DNA of 64,000 nt, taken from positions 1 to 64,000 of the forward strand of contig JAFZOG010000031.1 in NCBI GenBank assembly GCA_017550745.1, written 5' to 3'. Within the stretch, counting starts at the first letter, position 1, and each line of letters starts with the position of its first letter. A model generated the notes under the pieces. The model made no database searches. It was given only the letters and a program-made list of their open reading frames with translations, and was not told the origin of the DNA. This document shows, in pieces, positions 26,345 to 34,148 of this stretch. Origin of the DNA: Clostridia bacterium. Lineage in GTDB: Bacteria > Bacillota > Clostridia > Christensenellales > Aristaeellaceae. Made by a program: the position numbers and the translations under genes.

Positions 26345-26857
26345 CTATTGAATCCCTTCCACCAGCTCCGTCAGCGCTTTCAGCCCCACCACCATGCCCT
26401 TTGAATTATCCAGCCTGTAGTCCGCCGCGGCGCGGTAATGGCCGATGCAGCGGTTGTACTGCTCGATCACGTCCTCATGGGTGCCTCCCGCCAGCAGGGG
26501 ACGGCGGTCCACCTTGATGTCGGAAATGATCTGATCCAGGGGCCGGTCGATATGGATGATGACGCCATGGTTTTTCATGATGGTCACGTTTTCGGCAAAC
26601 GTGCACAGCTCGCCCCCGGTGGATACCACGCAGGGCGGCTGGCCCACCAGCTCGATCAGCGCGCCTGTTTCCGCCGCGCGGAAAAGCGGCTCTCCCAGGG
26701 AAGCGAACGCTTCGTTCACCGTCTGCACGCCCAGCATTTCACACGCCCGCTGGTCCGTGTCCACAAAGCGCCAGCTCATGTTCTGCGCAAGCCGCCGCCC
26801 CAGGCTGGTCTTTCCAGCCCCGGCCATGCCCACCAGAAAAATATGCATTTGAATCAT
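26345..26857 (-). CDS. Second shikimate-kinase-like protein
   Basis: 170 aa, P-loop kinase of shikimate kinase size. Walker A GMAGAGKTS, FVDTDQRA (the Asp that holds shikimate), LFRAAE, lid RRPLL and the C-terminal HYRAAADYRL all fit AroK. The usual GGG substrate motif reads TGGEL, a Gly-to-Glu change in the shikimate pocket. The fused kinase at 16415 keeps GGG, so this paralogue may act on another substrate or be a low-activity copy. ATG 26857 has GAGGGGGAAG upstream, and a clean promoter at 26921-26949 drives it. It lies just upstream of the aroF leader on the same strand. Confidence 0.85.
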   Translation of the reverse strand: MIQMHIFLVGMAGAGKTSLGRRLAQNMSWRFVDTDQRACEMLGVQTVNEAFASLGEPLFRAAETGALIELVGQPPCVVSTGGELCTFAENVTIMKNHGVIIHIDRPLDQIISDIKVDRRPLLAGGTHEDVIEQYNRCIGHYRAAADYRLDNSKGMVVGLKALTELVEGIQ

Positions 26858-26920
26858 GATGCTTCCCCCTCGTAACCATCCGTATGGGAAATAAATCACA
26901 ACGCCATATTTCTTGCGTTC

Positions 26921-26949
26921 ATCATACCATATCCGTCCCCGATTTGCAA
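26921..26949 (-). promoter_or_regulatory. Promoter of the second shikimate-kinase-like gene
   Basis: Minus-strand TTGCAA, 17 bp ending in TGG, TATGAT. The leader is about 57 nt. Confidence 0.7.
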
Positions 26950-27046
26950 GAAGCGCCCCAGAATTTTATCACATTCAATGAGCATTTCTTTTTGATTTTG
27001 TATACTTTTCCTGCTTTTCGGGGAATCTGCACGGGAGGTGATCCGA

Positions 27047-27160
27047 TTGAGTGAATGGAAAGAAGGCGCGGCTTTTGCTTTCAAACCGGCCAAAAACCCT
27101 TTGTTTTCACGTCCCGCCCGGACGAAGCGGATGCGCCGCACCCGCCGCGTGTACAACTGA
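27047..27160 (+). CDS. Small basic ORF upstream of spoIIID
   Basis: 37 aa from TTG 27047 with GGGAGGTGATCCGA directly upstream, a full-strength ribosome site. The product begins LSEWKEGAAFAFKPAK and ends in a strongly basic TKRMRRTRRVYN. It is too short and TTG-initiated, so it is easily missed. It ends 64 bp before spoIIID on the same strand. Not recognised; it could be a small sporulation protein or a leader ORF. The ribosome site and context support it, but conservation is untested. Confidence 0.5.
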   Translation: MSEWKEGAAFAFKPAKNPLFSRPARTKRMRRTRRVYN

Positions 27161-27223
27161 TTCCGCCCGCGCGTCATTTTGCCGGCTGCCCGCGCATAGG
27201 ATGGCGCGAAGGGAGGCGTCAAC

Positions 27224-27508
27224 ATGCGGGAGGACATCGAAAACCGCTGCGTAAGCCTGGCAAAGTATATCGTGCGCACAGGGGCCACCGTGCGGCAGGC
27301 GGCGGGAGAATTCGGCATCAGCAAAAGCTCCGTGCACAAGGACATGCACGAGCGCCTGCGCCATATTCATCCCGGCCTGTTTTCAGAGGTCAGGGAGATC
27401 CTGGATTATCACCACGCCGTGCGCCACCTGCGCGGCGGCGCGGCCACGAAGCAGCGGTGGATGATGATCAAAGAAAAGCGGAACGGCGGGCGCTCCGCCG
27501 GCCTGTGA
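27224..27508 (+). CDS. spoIIID: Sporulation transcriptional regulator SpoIIID
   Basis: DNA-binding regulator that acts in the mother cell after SigE. 94 aa, matching the family length. The helix-turn-helix is ATVRQAAGEFGISKSSVHKDMHERL (about 21-45), followed by the basic C-terminal helix that SpoIIID uses for DNA contact (ATKQRWMMIKEKR). GGGAGG precedes ATG 27224. Its presence argues that the organism forms endospores. The gene is isolated from other sporulation genes here, with a terminator immediately downstream. Confidence 0.95.
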   Translation: MREDIENRCVSLAKYIVRTGATVRQAAGEFGISKSSVHKDMHERLRHIHPGLFSEVREILDYHHAVRHLRGGAATKQRWMMIKEKRNGGRSAGL

Positions 27509-27511
27509 TAC

Positions 27512-27542
27512 AAAAAAAGGCCGAAGCATGCCTCGGCCTTCC
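27512..27542 (-). terminator. Terminator shared by spoIIID and the esterase operon
   Basis: Stem AAGGCCGA/TCGGCCTT with seven T on the minus strand, so it mainly ends the minus-strand operon. It also lies just after the spoIIID stop. Confidence 0.75.
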
Positions 27543-27562
27543 TGAGAACGAATGATTCGAAG

Positions 27563-28771
27563 TTATTCCTGGGGCCCGCCGATCATGCGGGCAAAGTTGT
27601 AAAAGCCCAGATACCACACGCCGAAATCGTGCCCGCCGGGAACGTACTGCTGGATGAAATTCTTTTCATTCAGCCGGTCGGTCAGGGCATCCAGGCCCTC
27701 CACCGCCGCTTTGGCGCTGGCAAGGGCGATGTTATCCTCCGTGCCGCAGATGCTGTAAAACACGCGGATGGGCAGCTCCCCGCTTCCATTCAGCACGCCG
27801 GCGGTGACGGAAGCGGTATTCGTGGTGGGGCAGGCGGAAAACGCGCCGAACGCGCTGAAAATGTCCAGGCATTTGCCGATGCCCAGGTTGATGGTCTGCA
27901 TCCCGCCCATGGACAGCCCGGCCATGGCGCAGCGGTTCCGGTCATGAATGTCCACCGCGTAGCGCACCGCCAGCGCCGGCAGCAGGTCGTTCCGCAGCTC
28001 CTCGTCAAAGCGGTAGAAGGAAGAATGGTCTTCCGTTTTGCCCGCCCGGCCGTTGGGGGTGACCACGATGAACGGCTTGATTTCCCCTTTGTCGATCAGG
28101 TTATCCATCACCCGCTTGACCCTGGAATCTTTGCCCGTCAGGCCCCACTCATATTCGTTGCCGCCAATGCCGTGGCAGAGGATGAGCAGGTCGTAGGTCT
28201 GGGCGGCGTCATAGCCGAAGGGCAGGTAAACAAAAGCTGTTTTCTCATACACAGCGCCGCCGTTGAATACGTCGTGCGCCTCGTAGGTGAATTTTTCGAC
28301 CGTTCCGCCGTTTGCGCAGGCCCTGGTATAGTCGAAGGGCAGCGTGTCCTCATACGCCTCGGAGCGCTCCGAGCGGATGGCTTCCTCGATGTCCGCCTTG
28401 GACGTGAACGCCTGCCAGGACACGAACAGTCCGTTTCCCTCCAGCTTGAAATACAGGTCGTGCACGCCGGTCAGATCCACGGTATAGCGGTATTCCTTCG
28501 TGAGCGCGTGGAAAACCGCCGTGGCAATGGGCTTTCCTTCCATATTGTCCGCGTACACCCGGATGGTCAGCGCATCCTCCGTGGCGGCTTTAAAGCGGAT
28601 CAGCGACGCGCCTTCGCCGAAATCCATGCCGCTGAACGAAACAAACTGGTCCGGCGTTTCGGCGTTTGCCGTCATCTGGACGGGAACCTCCAGGAACGGA
28701 TTGATCCCTTCCGCGGCGGCAAAAGAAAACGGAAGCAGCAGGAAAAGCAGGGCCATCATCCATTTTTTCAT
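27563..28771 (-). CDS. Secreted esterase with N-terminal carbohydrate-binding-like domain
   Basis: 402 aa with a clear signal peptide (MKKWMMALLFLLLPFSFAAA, cleavage after about residue 20). Residues about 25-120 form a beta-sandwich-like module similar to NPCBM/CBM6 regions. The C-terminal alpha/beta hydrolase is of the Esterase D/CE1 kind: oxyanion region CHGIGGNEYEW, nucleophile elbow GLSMGGMQ, and His in GGHDFGVW. It probably removes feruloyl or acetyl groups from plant polysaccharide outside the cell. It follows proC by 20 bp, an unexpected operon partner, and ends at a strong terminator. Confidence 0.85.
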   Translation of the reverse strand: MKKWMMALLFLLLPFSFAAAEGINPFLEVPVQMTANAETPDQFVSFSGMDFGEGASLIRFKAATEDALTIRVYADNMEGKPIATAVFHALTKEYRYTVDLTGVHDLYFKLEGNGLFVSWQAFTSKADIEEAIRSERSEAYEDTLPFDYTRACANGGTVEKFTYEAHDVFNGGAVYEKTAFVYLPFGYDAAQTYDLLILCHGIGGNEYEWGLTGKDSRVKRVMDNLIDKGEIKPFIVVTPNGRAGKTEDHSSFYRFDEELRNDLLPALAVRYAVDIHDRNRCAMAGLSMGGMQTINLGIGKCLDIFSAFGAFSACPTTNTASVTAGVLNGSGELPIRVFYSICGTEDNIALASAKAAVEGLDALTDRLNEKNFIQQYVPGGHDFGVWYLGFYNFARMIGGPQE

Positions 28772-28790
28772 AAAGATCCTCCTGATTGGT

Positions 28791-29594
28791 TTACTGATGG
28801 AACGACTTGGACTTTTGGATCGCCGCGTCCACGGCTTCCATCACGGCAGAGCGGAAAGCGTTTCTTTCCAGCGCAGCCACGCCCTCGATGGTGGTGCCGG
28901 CGGGGGAGGTGACCATATCCTTCAATTCTCCCGGATGCTTTCCGGTTTCCAGGGCCAGCTTCGCGCTGCCCAAAAGGGTCTGGGCGGCGAAACGCTGCGC
29001 CGTGGCCCGGGGCAGGCCGCCGCGCACCCCTGCGTCCGCCAGCGCTTCCAGGAACAGGAACACGAAGGCCGGGGAGGAGCCGCTCAGGCCCGTCACCGCG
29101 TCCATCAGCCGTTCCGGCACTTCCTCCGCCATGCCCATGCAGGCCAGCAGCTTCATGCCAAAGGCCCATTCCGTATCGGTCACATACCGCCCCCGGCACG
29201 CGGCCAGCACGCCCTCGCCCACCATGGCGGGGGTATTGGGCATCACCCGGATGATATGCGCTTTTTCGTTTTTCAGCAGGGCGTGGAGCATGGCCTGGTC
29301 ATAGCCCGCCACAATGGAAATCACCAGGGCGTCCGGGTTCAGCTTTCCTTCGATTTCATCGCCCACCGCCCTCATGAATTGGGGCTTCACCGCCAGCAGC
29401 AGATTCGGCGCGGCGGCGGCCTCAGGGTTTTCAAAGGTGACATGCACGCCCAGCTCGCTTTTCAGCTGCGTGCGCAGGCCGGGGCTTTTTTCCGATACCA
29501 CGATTTCCTCCGGCTGAAACAGGCCCGCCTTCAATGCCTGGCGCAGCATGGCCCCGCCCATGTTGCCGCAGCCGATGATTCCCAGCTTGATCAT
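28791..29594 (-). CDS. proC: Pyrroline-5-carboxylate reductase
   Basis: Final step of proline synthesis. 267 aa with the N-terminal Rossmann motif IIGCGNMGGAML, AVKPQFM, RVMPNTPAMVGEG and the C-terminal helical signature GLSGSSPAFVFLFLEALADAGVRGGLPRATA. The stop of trmD overlaps its start by 4 bp, so it is translated as part of the rpsP-trmD transcript. This is a chromosomal housekeeping gene. Confidence 0.96.
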   Translation of the reverse strand: MIKLGIIGCGNMGGAMLRQALKAGLFQPEEIVVSEKSPGLRTQLKSELGVHVTFENPEAAAAPNLLLAVKPQFMRAVGDEIEGKLNPDALVISIVAGYDQAMLHALLKNEKAHIIRVMPNTPAMVGEGVLAACRGRYVTDTEWAFGMKLLACMGMAEEVPERLMDAVTGLSGSSPAFVFLFLEALADAGVRGGLPRATAQRFAAQTLLGSAKLALETGKHPGELKDMVTSPAGTTIEGVAALERNAFRSAVMEAVDAAIQKSKSFHQ

Positions 29595-30370
29595 ACCGAA
29601 TCTCCTTCCTGTTCAGGGAACAATGCGCGCCTCTCCTTTTCGGTCAGGGACGCTGTTTTCAATAAATCGGGCCGACGTTCCCTGGTCACGGCAATGGCCT
29701 CCTCCCGCCGCCAGGCGGCGATCCTCGCGTGGTCGCCGTTCAGCAATACTTCCGGCACAGGCATGCCCTCAAACATCCTGGGCCGGGTGTACTGGGGGTA
29801 TTCCAGCAGGCCAGCGTCAGAAAAGCTCTCGTCCCGGGGGCTTTCCTCGCTGCCCAGGACGCCGGGAATCAGCCGGGCCACGCAGTCCGCAAGCACCATG
29901 GCCCCCAGCTCCCCGCCGGTGAGCACGTAATCCCCGATGGACACTTCCAGATCGATGTACTTGTCCAGCGCCCGCTGGTCCACGCCCTCATAATGGCCGC
30001 AGAGCAGGATCAGATGGTCTTCCCCGGATAATTCCTGGGCCAGCTTCTGGGTCAGGGGCACGCCCCGGGGGGAAAGATAGATCCGCTTCACCCCGGCGCT
30101 TTCATGGGGCTCTAGGTTGGACAGGCAAGGCACGCGCCGCTTTTCGCAGACCGCTTTGATGCAGTCCGCGATGGGCTGGGCCATCATCAGCATCCCCGCC
30201 CCGCCGCCGAAGGGATAATCGTCGGTGTTCTTGTGCTTGGAGGCGGAAAAAGGCCGAATGTCCGTGGCTTCGATCTGGATCAGCCCCGCCTGCCGCGCCC
30301 GGCCCAAGATGCTGGCGTTCAGCACACTGTCGAACATTTCGGGGAAGATGGTGAGAATATCAATGGTCAT
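29591..30370 (-). CDS. trmD: tRNA (guanine-N1-)-methyltransferase TrmD
   Basis: Makes m1G37, which prevents frameshifting. 259 aa, SPOUT fold with a trefoil knot. DILTIFPEMFDS and DYPFGGGAGMLMMAQP at the N-terminus, then the AdoMet knot LLCGHYEGVDQRAL and IGDYVLTGGELGAMVLADCVARLIPGVLG. It overlaps the GNAT gene by 11 bp and proC by 4 bp. TrmD usually follows rimM directly, but here a GNAT gene sits between them. Confidence 0.97.
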   Translation of the reverse strand: MTIDILTIFPEMFDSVLNASILGRARQAGLIQIEATDIRPFSASKHKNTDDYPFGGGAGMLMMAQPIADCIKAVCEKRRVPCLSNLEPHESAGVKRIYLSPRGVPLTQKLAQELSGEDHLILLCGHYEGVDQRALDKYIDLEVSIGDYVLTGGELGAMVLADCVARLIPGVLGSEESPRDESFSDAGLLEYPQYTRPRMFEGMPVPEVLLNGDHARIAAWRREEAIAVTRERRPDLLKTASLTEKERRALFPEQEGDSV

Positions 30371-30992
30371 GGAGCACCTCTCCGTCGGCCGCAGGCTCCA
30401 GTTCCGCCAGTGCGGGATGGTTGGTAAGCCTCTTCACGATGCGCCACCCGTCCCGGCAGCATACATAATTCTCTTCGATGGGACGGAAGCCCAGGTCGAG
30501 ATACACCTTCACCGCCAGCCAGGTGGTGGTTTGGGTGGGGATTTTGGCGTGGGTATATCCCAATTGCTTCATGATTTGGAGGACATGGGAAATCAGGGGC
30601 TTTGACAGGCCCTTGCCCTGGTCTTCCCTACGCACCGCCACCCAATGCAGCCAGCCGTCGCCGCTTCGGTCGATGCCGCGAATGTCGTAATACGCCGTGG
30701 CGGTAGCCACTTTCTCTCCCGCTTCGTTCACCACGAACACCATGCGGGATTTCAATTCCTCCGTACGGTGTTCATAATAGCGTTCCCAGGCGCCCAGGCC
30801 TTCTTCACCGCTGTCAAATTCCCTGGCGCTCTTTTCGATTTTGATCCAGGCGTCCCGGTCGCCGTCCCGGTACATTTCATAATGATACCCGGCAGGCAGG
30901 GGGATTTCCGTCCTCCCCCCAATCTCTCCCCGCAGCATCAGTTCATAATACCGGATGCGGCTGTCGTGGTTATCCAACTGCGGTAAAGCCAT
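30360..30992 (-). CDS. GNAT-family N-acetyltransferase
   Basis: 210 aa acetyl-CoA-dependent transferase. The acetyl-CoA pyrophosphate loop is VRREDQGKGLSKPLI (about 126-140), preceded by the beta4 strand GWLHWVAV and followed by the C-terminal strand YLDLGFRP. Substrate unknown. It starts directly at the rimM stop and overlaps trmD by 11 bp, so it is fully built into the rpsP-rimM-trmD operon. This tight coupling might point to a ribosomal or tRNA substrate, but that is inference. Confidence 0.88.
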   Translation of the reverse strand: MALPQLDNHDSRIRYYELMLRGEIGGRTEIPLPAGYHYEMYRDGDRDAWIKIEKSAREFDSGEEGLGAWERYYEHRTEELKSRMVFVVNEAGEKVATATAYYDIRGIDRSGDGWLHWVAVRREDQGKGLSKPLISHVLQIMKQLGYTHAKIPTQTTTWLAVKVYLDLGFRPIEENYVCCRDGWRIVKRLTNHPALAELEPAADGEVLHDH

Positions 30993-31523
30993 TTATGCCT
31001 CCCAGCCGCACACCGCCACCTCGGGCAGCCGCTTTTCGTCCACGGCCATGACGCCGTTCTTTACATCCACCGCAGGGATCACATGCTTCAGGGCAGGCAG
31101 CAGCATTTCCCCTTTGGGCGTTTTGATCACGTACACGTCGTTGCCGCCAGGCTGCAGCACGTCCTTTACCGTGCCGATTTCATTTCCCTGCAGGTCAATC
31201 ACCCTGCATCCGATCAGGTCGCAGATGAAGGTTTCGTCCTCAGAAAGCTCCACCGCGTGGGCGCGGTCCACGTACAGCATCAGATCCCGCTGTTTTTCCG
31301 CCGCGTCCCGGTCTTTCACGCCGTTCAGCCGCAGGTACACCCCGTCCTGACGCACGCTGATTTCCTCCACGGGCATTTCGGCATAGGCTTCCCCCTGCCT
31401 GACGAACACGGTTTCCAAGGCCAAAAACCGCTCCGGGTCGTCGGTATCGGGCCGCACCTTTACCAGCCCCCTGATGCCCTGGGGCCGCAGCACCTGGCCG
31501 ATCAATATGTATTCTGACAGCAT
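30993..31523 (-). CDS. rimM: Ribosome maturation factor RimM
   Basis: 30S assembly factor that binds protein S19. 176 aa from ATG 31523 (GGAG upstream); the longer frame has no ribosome site. RimM N-domain: YILIGQVLRPQGIRGLVKVRPDTDDPERF. The C-terminal PRC-barrel is present with GTVKDVLQPGGNDVYVI and LLPALKHVIPAVD. It sits between khpA and the GNAT gene, downstream of an intrinsic terminator that may reduce its expression relative to rpsP. Confidence 0.96.
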   Translation of the reverse strand: MLSEYILIGQVLRPQGIRGLVKVRPDTDDPERFLALETVFVRQGEAYAEMPVEEISVRQDGVYLRLNGVKDRDAAEKQRDLMLYVDRAHAVELSEDETFICDLIGCRVIDLQGNEIGTVKDVLQPGGNDVYVIKTPKGEMLLPALKHVIPAVDVKNGVMAVDEKRLPEVAVCGWEA

Positions 31524-31547
31524 GTTTTTTCTCCGGCAGATATCATA

Positions 31548-31575
31548 AGGAAAGGGCGGCAAAGCGCTGCCGCCC
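31548..31575 (-). terminator. Internal terminator between khpA and rimM
   Basis: Stem GGGCGGCA/TGCCGCCC (31554-31561, 31568-31575) followed by TTTCCTT. Probably partial, adjusting rpsP-khpA against rimM-trmD expression. Confidence 0.65.
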
Positions 31576-31586
31576 TGATGGCAAAT

Positions 31587-31814
31587 TTACTGGATTTCAA
31601 CAAAAACAGGCTTCGCGTCTTTCGCCGTGGCGGCTTTGACCAGCGTGCGGATGGCCTTGGCGATGCGGCCCTGCTTGCCGATGACCTTGCCCATATCGTC
31701 AGGCGCCACGGTCAGCTCCAGGATAATGGCCTCGGGGCCTTCCGTTTCCATCACCTGCACCTGGTCGGGCTGGTCCACCAGCGATTTTGCCAGGAATAGA
31801 ACGAGTTCCCGCAT
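31587..31814 (-). CDS. khpA: KH-domain RNA-binding protein KhpA
   Basis: 75 aa, the usual KhpA/YlqC size. A single KH domain with GKVIGKQGRIAKAIRTLV. In Firmicutes it pairs with KhpB and binds many RNAs, affecting cell elongation. I chose ATG 31814 because AAAGGA lies 6 bases upstream; the ATG at 31820 abuts that site. It lies directly after rpsP, its conserved position. Confidence 0.94.
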   Translation of the reverse strand: MRELVLFLAKSLVDQPDQVQVMETEGPEAIILELTVAPDDMGKVIGKQGRIAKAIRTLVKAATAKDAKPVFVEIQ

Positions 31815-31827
31815 GGACATTCCTTTC

Positions 31828-32076
31828 TTAGCCTTCGATCGCGCCGGACTTCTTGAGCAGAATACGGGCGGTATCGGTGGGCTGAGCACCGTTCTTGATC
31901 CACTTCTGAGCCTTTTCGTTGTCGATCTTGATGTCGGCGGGCTGCTTCATGGGATCGTAGTAGCCGATTTCCTCGATGAAGCGGCCATCGCGGGCATTGC
32001 GCTCGTCAGCGACAACGACGCGGTAGAAGGGGTGCTTTTTCATACCCATTCTCTTGAGACGGATTTTCACAGCCAT
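31828..32076 (-). CDS. rpsP: 30S ribosomal protein S16
   Basis: 82 aa, the standard length, with [40 protein letters not shown] and [20 protein letters not shown] lies 8 bases before ATG 32076. It is first in the rpsP-khpA-rimM-trmD block. A small MITE separates it from ffh, though both are probably on one transcript. Confidence 0.98.
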   Translation of the reverse strand: MAVKIRLKRMGMKKHPFYRVVVADERNARDGRFIEEIGYYDPMKQPADIKIDNEKAQKWIKNGAQPTDTARILLKKSGAIEG

Positions 32077-32149
32077 GGTAGTTTCCTCCCTAAAATTGAA
32101 TTGTTTATATGGTAATCATAGGAATATGATAACCGCGGGTTCAGTTTTT

Positions 32150-32232
32150 AGAGTACAGAGTGCAGATAAATAGAGTTATCAATTGAGCTACGTATTGCAT
32201 TTGGAAAACTATATCATCTGAACTCTGTCTCT
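32150..32232. mobile_element. MITE family 2, short copy
   Basis: The left end AGAGTACAGAGTGCAGA and right end TCTGAACTCTGT plus CTCTG are near-inverted repeats of each other and match the ends of the 22281-22575 element. Only about 83 bp. The right end abuts the ffh stop codon. Confidence 0.65.
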
Positions 32233-32233
32233 G

Positions 32234-33574
32234 TTATTGCAGCCCCTTCATGTTGCGCATGGCGCGCATCATGCCGCGCTTGTTGCCCATCATCTGCTTC
32301 ATCATCTTCTGCATCTGCTCGAACTGGCGGATGAGGGCGTTCACGTCCTGCACCGTCACGCCCGCGCCCGCGGCGATGCGCTTGCGGCGGGAAGCGTTGA
32401 GGATGGATGGGTTATGGCGCTCCTTCAGCGTCATGGAGCAGATGATGGCTTCGGGCTTTTTCAGGGCGTTTTCGTCCACTTCCACGTCCTTGAGCTTGCT
32501 GCCCACGCCGGGAAGCATGCCCAGCACGTTCTGCAGCGGCCCCATTTTCTTGATCTGGCGCATCTGATTGAGGAAGTCGTCCAGATCCATATCCGTGGGG
32601 TTCTTCTTGTTCTTGGCGGCCAGCTTTTCAGCTTCCTCAAGTTCAGCGGCGCTGGTGGCCTTTTCGATGAGGGTCAGGATGTCGCCCATGCCCAGGATAC
32701 GCCCGGCCATGCGCTCGGGGTGGAAAGGCTCAATGTCGCCCAGCTTTTCGCCGGTACCGGCAAACTTGATGGGCTTGCCTGTCACGGCCCGCACCGACAG
32801 CGCCGCGCCGCCGCGGGTGTCGCTGTCCAGCTTGGTGATGATGACGCCGTCGATGCTCAGCTTTTCATCGAAGGTTTTGGCTACGTTCACCGCGTCCTGG
32901 CCGGTCATGGCGTCCACCACCAGCAGGATCTCCTGGGGCCGGACGGCGGCTTTCACTTCCTGCAGCTCCTGCATCAGCGCTTCGTCGATGTGCAGGCGGC
33001 CGGCGGTGTCGATGATCAGCACGTCCTGGCCGTAATACCGGGCGTATTCCACCGCTTCCCTGGCGGTCTTGACGGGGCTCTGGGTGCCCTTCTCAAACAC
33101 CGGCACCCCCACCTGCTCGCCCACCACCTGCAGCTGCTTGATCGCGGCGGGGCGGTAAATATCGCAGGCGGCCAGCAGGGGCTTTTTGCCCTGCTTGGTC
33201 AGGTATCCCGCCAGCTTGGCGGCCATGGTGGTCTTGCCGGCGCCCTGCAGGCCGCAGAGCATATAGATCGTGGGCACGGAAGGCGACCAGGTCAGCTTGG
33301 CGTTGCTGCCGCCCATCAGCGCGGTCAGCTCCTCGTTGACGATCTTGATGACCTGCTGCCCGGCGTTCAGGTTGGCCAGAATCTCCGCGCCGACGCAGCG
33401 CTCGGTGGTCTTTTTGATGAAGTCCTTCACCACCAGGTAGTTCACGTCGGCTTCCAGCAGCGCCATGCGCACCTCGCGCATCGCGTCCTTGATGTTCTGC
33501 TCGGTGAGCTTGCCCTTGCCCGTCAGCTTTTTAAACGCTTTTTGCAGCTTGTCCGAAAGCCCTTCAAAGGCCAT
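32234..33574 (-). CDS. ffh: Signal recognition particle GTPase Ffh
   Basis: Recognises signal peptides and docks to FtsY. 446 aa: N-domain, G-domain with GLQGAGKTTMAAKLA, DTAGRLHID and TKLDSDTRGG, and a Met-rich M-domain at the C-terminus (QFEQMQKMMKQMMGNKRGMMRAMRNM). The start overlaps the ylxM stop as TAATG, so translation is coupled. The order ylxM-ffh-rpsP is conserved in Firmicutes. Confidence 0.98.
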   Translation of the reverse strand: MAFEGLSDKLQKAFKKLTGKGKLTEQNIKDAMREVRMALLEADVNYLVVKDFIKKTTERCVGAEILANLNAGQQVIKIVNEELTALMGGSNAKLTWSPSVPTIYMLCGLQGAGKTTMAAKLAGYLTKQGKKPLLAACDIYRPAAIKQLQVVGEQVGVPVFEKGTQSPVKTAREAVEYARYYGQDVLIIDTAGRLHIDEALMQELQEVKAAVRPQEILLVVDAMTGQDAVNVAKTFDEKLSIDGVIITKLDSDTRGGAALSVRAVTGKPIKFAGTGEKLGDIEPFHPERMAGRILGMGDILTLIEKATSAAELEEAEKLAAKNKKNPTDMDLDDFLNQMRQIKKMGPLQNVLGMLPGVGSKLKDVEVDENALKKPEAIICSMTLKERHNPSILNASRRKRIAAGAGVTVQDVNALIRQFEQMQKMMKQMMGNKRGMMRAMRNMKGLQ

Positions 33575-33966
33575 TACGCTTCCTCCTGATTCAACAATTC
33601 GTCGATCCAGCGGCGGGCTTCATCCAAATGCCCTTCCGTCTCTTCCGTGGCCCGCACCTGTAAAAGCGCCGTCCGGCAGGCCCGAAGGCCCTTTTCCATT
33701 TCCCTGAACCGGCTGAGCAGCCCCAGCTTTTCTTCCAGGGCGGCCAATTGCTTTTCCGTGCTTTTCACCGTGTCAAAAACGCTTTGGCGGGAAACGGAAA
33801 ACTGCCCGGCGATCTCGGCCAGGGAGAAGTCCTCCTCCCAGTGGAGACGCGCCATTTCACGCTGGTTCTCCGTCAGCATCTCGCCGTAGAACGCCAGCAG
33901 CCAGGAGAGCGTCACCTTTTTTTCCATGGCGTTTTTTTCCGTAACGGAAATCGTTTCTTTTGCCAT
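33574..33966 (-). CDS. ylxM: YlxM/p13-like SRP-associated HTH protein
   Basis: 130 aa from ATG 33966. The region LSWLLAFYGEMLTENQREMARLHWEEDFSLAEIAGQFSVSRQSVFDTVKSTEKQL is the sigma-region-4-like HTH typical of the family. The C-terminus is a coiled coil. It modulates SRP in streptococci. AGGAGG precedes the start, and a consensus SigA promoter lies 45 bp upstream. It is first gene of the ffh operon and divergent from tilS. Confidence 0.93.
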   Translation of the reverse strand: MAKETISVTEKNAMEKKVTLSWLLAFYGEMLTENQREMARLHWEEDFSLAEIAGQFSVSRQSVFDTVKSTEKQLAALEEKLGLLSRFREMEKGLRACRTALLQVRATEETEGHLDEARRWIDELLNQEEA

Positions 33967-34010
33967 TCCGGTCCTGCCTCCTGTCAAGCCGCGTTCCTTG
34001 ACAGAGGTAT

Positions 34011-34038
34011 ATTATACACATTTTCCCGGCGCTGTCAA
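34011..34038 (-). promoter_or_regulatory. SigA promoter of ylxM-ffh operon
   Basis: Minus-strand TTGACA, 16 bp, TATAAT: the only full-consensus promoter in the window. Half-sites CTTGACAG or its complement occur at 33981, 33998 and 34032 with a variant at 34048, which may be an operator or coincidence with the -35. Confidence 0.8.
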
Positions 34039-34111
34039 GCGTTTTTCCCTGACAGTTTTTATCATCCGCATCAGAAAAATATAATAATTGTGTTAAATCC
34101 TTGGCATTCCC

Positions 34112-34140
34112 TTGCGTTTCCGGCGTTTCCGGGGTACAAT
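34112..34140 (+). promoter_or_regulatory. Promoter of tilS-hpt
   Basis: TTGCGT, 17 bp, TACAAT. The start of transcription would fall at about 34147, two bases from the tilS ATG, so the message would be leaderless. A second candidate -10 (TATAAT, 34080-34085) lies further upstream without a good -35. Confidence 0.5.
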
Positions 34141-34148
34141 GGTACGGT

